Source: an uncultured Dorea sp. (GTDB lineage: Bacteria > Bacillota > Clostridia > Lachnospirales > Lachnospiraceae). Taken from it: a stretch of DNA of 5,729 nucleotides. The stretch covers positions 1-5,729 of the forward strand of contig NZ_CAKRAH010000094.1 of assembly GCF_934294775.1 (NCBI RefSeq), given 5' to 3'. The notes beneath the pieces were generated by a model. It saw only the letters and a list, made by a program, of their open reading frames with translations. It did no database searches and was not told the DNA's origin. Shown here piece by piece: positions 5,562 through 5,729 of the stretch. Positions within the stretch are counted from its first letter, which is position 1, and each line of letters begins with the position of its first letter. Position numbers and translations under genes: made by a program.

Positions 5562-5636
5562 TTATCCACTAATTATCAGACAAAAAAGGAGTTATCCACA
5601 GTTTCCCGGGGATAACTCCTTTTTTATGGTGGATAA
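5562..5636. other. Cluster of three DnaA-box-like 9-mers
   Basis: TTATCCACA (5592-5600, +) is the consensus DnaA box and overlaps the left arm of the terminator. TTATCCACT (5562-5570, +) and TTATCCACC (5628-5636, -) each differ only at the last base. All three fall within 75 bases. The first also lies next to a GATAATTATC palindrome (5557-5566). No dnaA, dnaN or AT-rich unwinding repeats are present, so this is not a recognisable origin. It may be a DnaA-titration or regulatory site, or chance. Confidence 0.35.
5582..5625 (+). terminator. Strong intrinsic terminator of proC, usable in both directions
   Basis: AAAAAAGGAGTTATCC (5582-5597) pairs perfectly with GGATAACTCCTTTTTT (5610-5625), a 16-bp stem with a 12-base loop, 43 bases after the proC stop. 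The + strand ends in six T's. The A-tract on the other side gives the same form on the minus strand, so it can also stop transcription arriving from the group II intron side. Confidence 0.93.
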
Positions 5637-5655
5637 GTGGGATTACTTCAAAAAA

Positions 5656-5729
5656 ATCGAGTAGGAGGCGGTGACTAACCGCCGTCCTCTCACACCACCG
5701 TGCGTACCGTTCGGTACACGGCGGTTTCA
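5656..5729 (-). mobile_element. 3' end of a group II intron (domains V and VI), rest outside the window
   Basis: On the minus strand, ACCGCCGTG (5725 to 5717) pairs with CACGGTGGT (5702 to 5694). A 2-base CG bulge (5704-5703), an inner TACC/GGTA stem and a GAAC loop complete a domain V hairpin. The triad position reads CGC (5723-5721), with a G-T pair in the middle (5722/5697), as in IIC-type introns. Domain VI follows as GGCGGT/ACCGCC with a TAGTC loop. The sequence then reads CTCCTACTCGAT; if it ends at 5656, A5662 is 7 bases from the end, the usual branch-point distance. The element continues past the right edge, where the reverse transcriptase/maturase would lie on the minus strand. Confidence 0.8.

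Noticed and set aside
5557..5640. Replication origin suggested by the DnaA-box-like cluster
   Set aside because: There is no dnaA or dnaN neighbour, no AT-rich unwinding region, and the key site is part of a terminator stem.

Overview
The window looks like a piece of chromosome from an anaerobic, low-to-mid GC Firmicute, most likely a gut clostridium of the Lachnospiraceae type. The basis is AGGAGG-type ribosome binding sites at every gene, one TTG start, T-rich intrinsic terminators, and a gene set typical of that group: a DUF6512-like membrane protein, an L-2-amino-thiazoline-4-carboxylate (ATC) hydrolase-like protein, an AbgB-like M20 amidohydrolase and a clostridial group II intron end. 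The taxonomic placement is inference from gene content and style; no marker gene for taxonomy is complete here.

Layout from left to right. A tRNA-Lys(CUU) gene on the minus strand is cut by the left edge; its promoter is visible at 114-142. The AT-rich gap 71-357 holds only that promoter, a small leader hairpin, and no gene I can support. A five-helix membrane protein (358-939, +) converges on a membrane-anchored polysaccharide deacetylase (1051-2013, -), and the two share one long hairpin terminator. The 366-base divergent region 2014-2379 holds a probable promoter for the deacetylase and a palindromic operator-like site with a possible promoter for the next gene.

Three + strand metabolic genes follow: an ATC hydrolase-like protein (2380-3090), an M20 family amidohydrolase whose real start is a TTG at 3347, and proC, pyrroline-5-carboxylate reductase (4741-5538). 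The M20 gene has its own good extended -10 promoter. No T-tract terminator separates these three genes, so read-through is possible. The ATC hydrolase and M20 pair recalls the two-step route from 2-aminothiazoline-4-carboxylate to L-cysteine known in Pseudomonas, but the M20 protein here is AbgB-like, so its substrate is open. ProC makes proline and has no obvious link to the pair beyond position.

The gap before proC carries three degenerate copies of a GGGAC-type motif, one inverted and two direct, which resemble a REP-like or RAYT-associated repeat. A perfect TATAAT abuts the last copy. After proC come a strong bidirectional terminator, a small cluster of DnaA-box-like 9-mers, and, at the right edge on the minus strand, domains V and VI of a group II intron. 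I saw no CRISPR array, phage gene, toxin-antitoxin pair or complete defence system. The most unusual material is in the intergenic regions and in the ATC hydrolase-like/M20 pairing.
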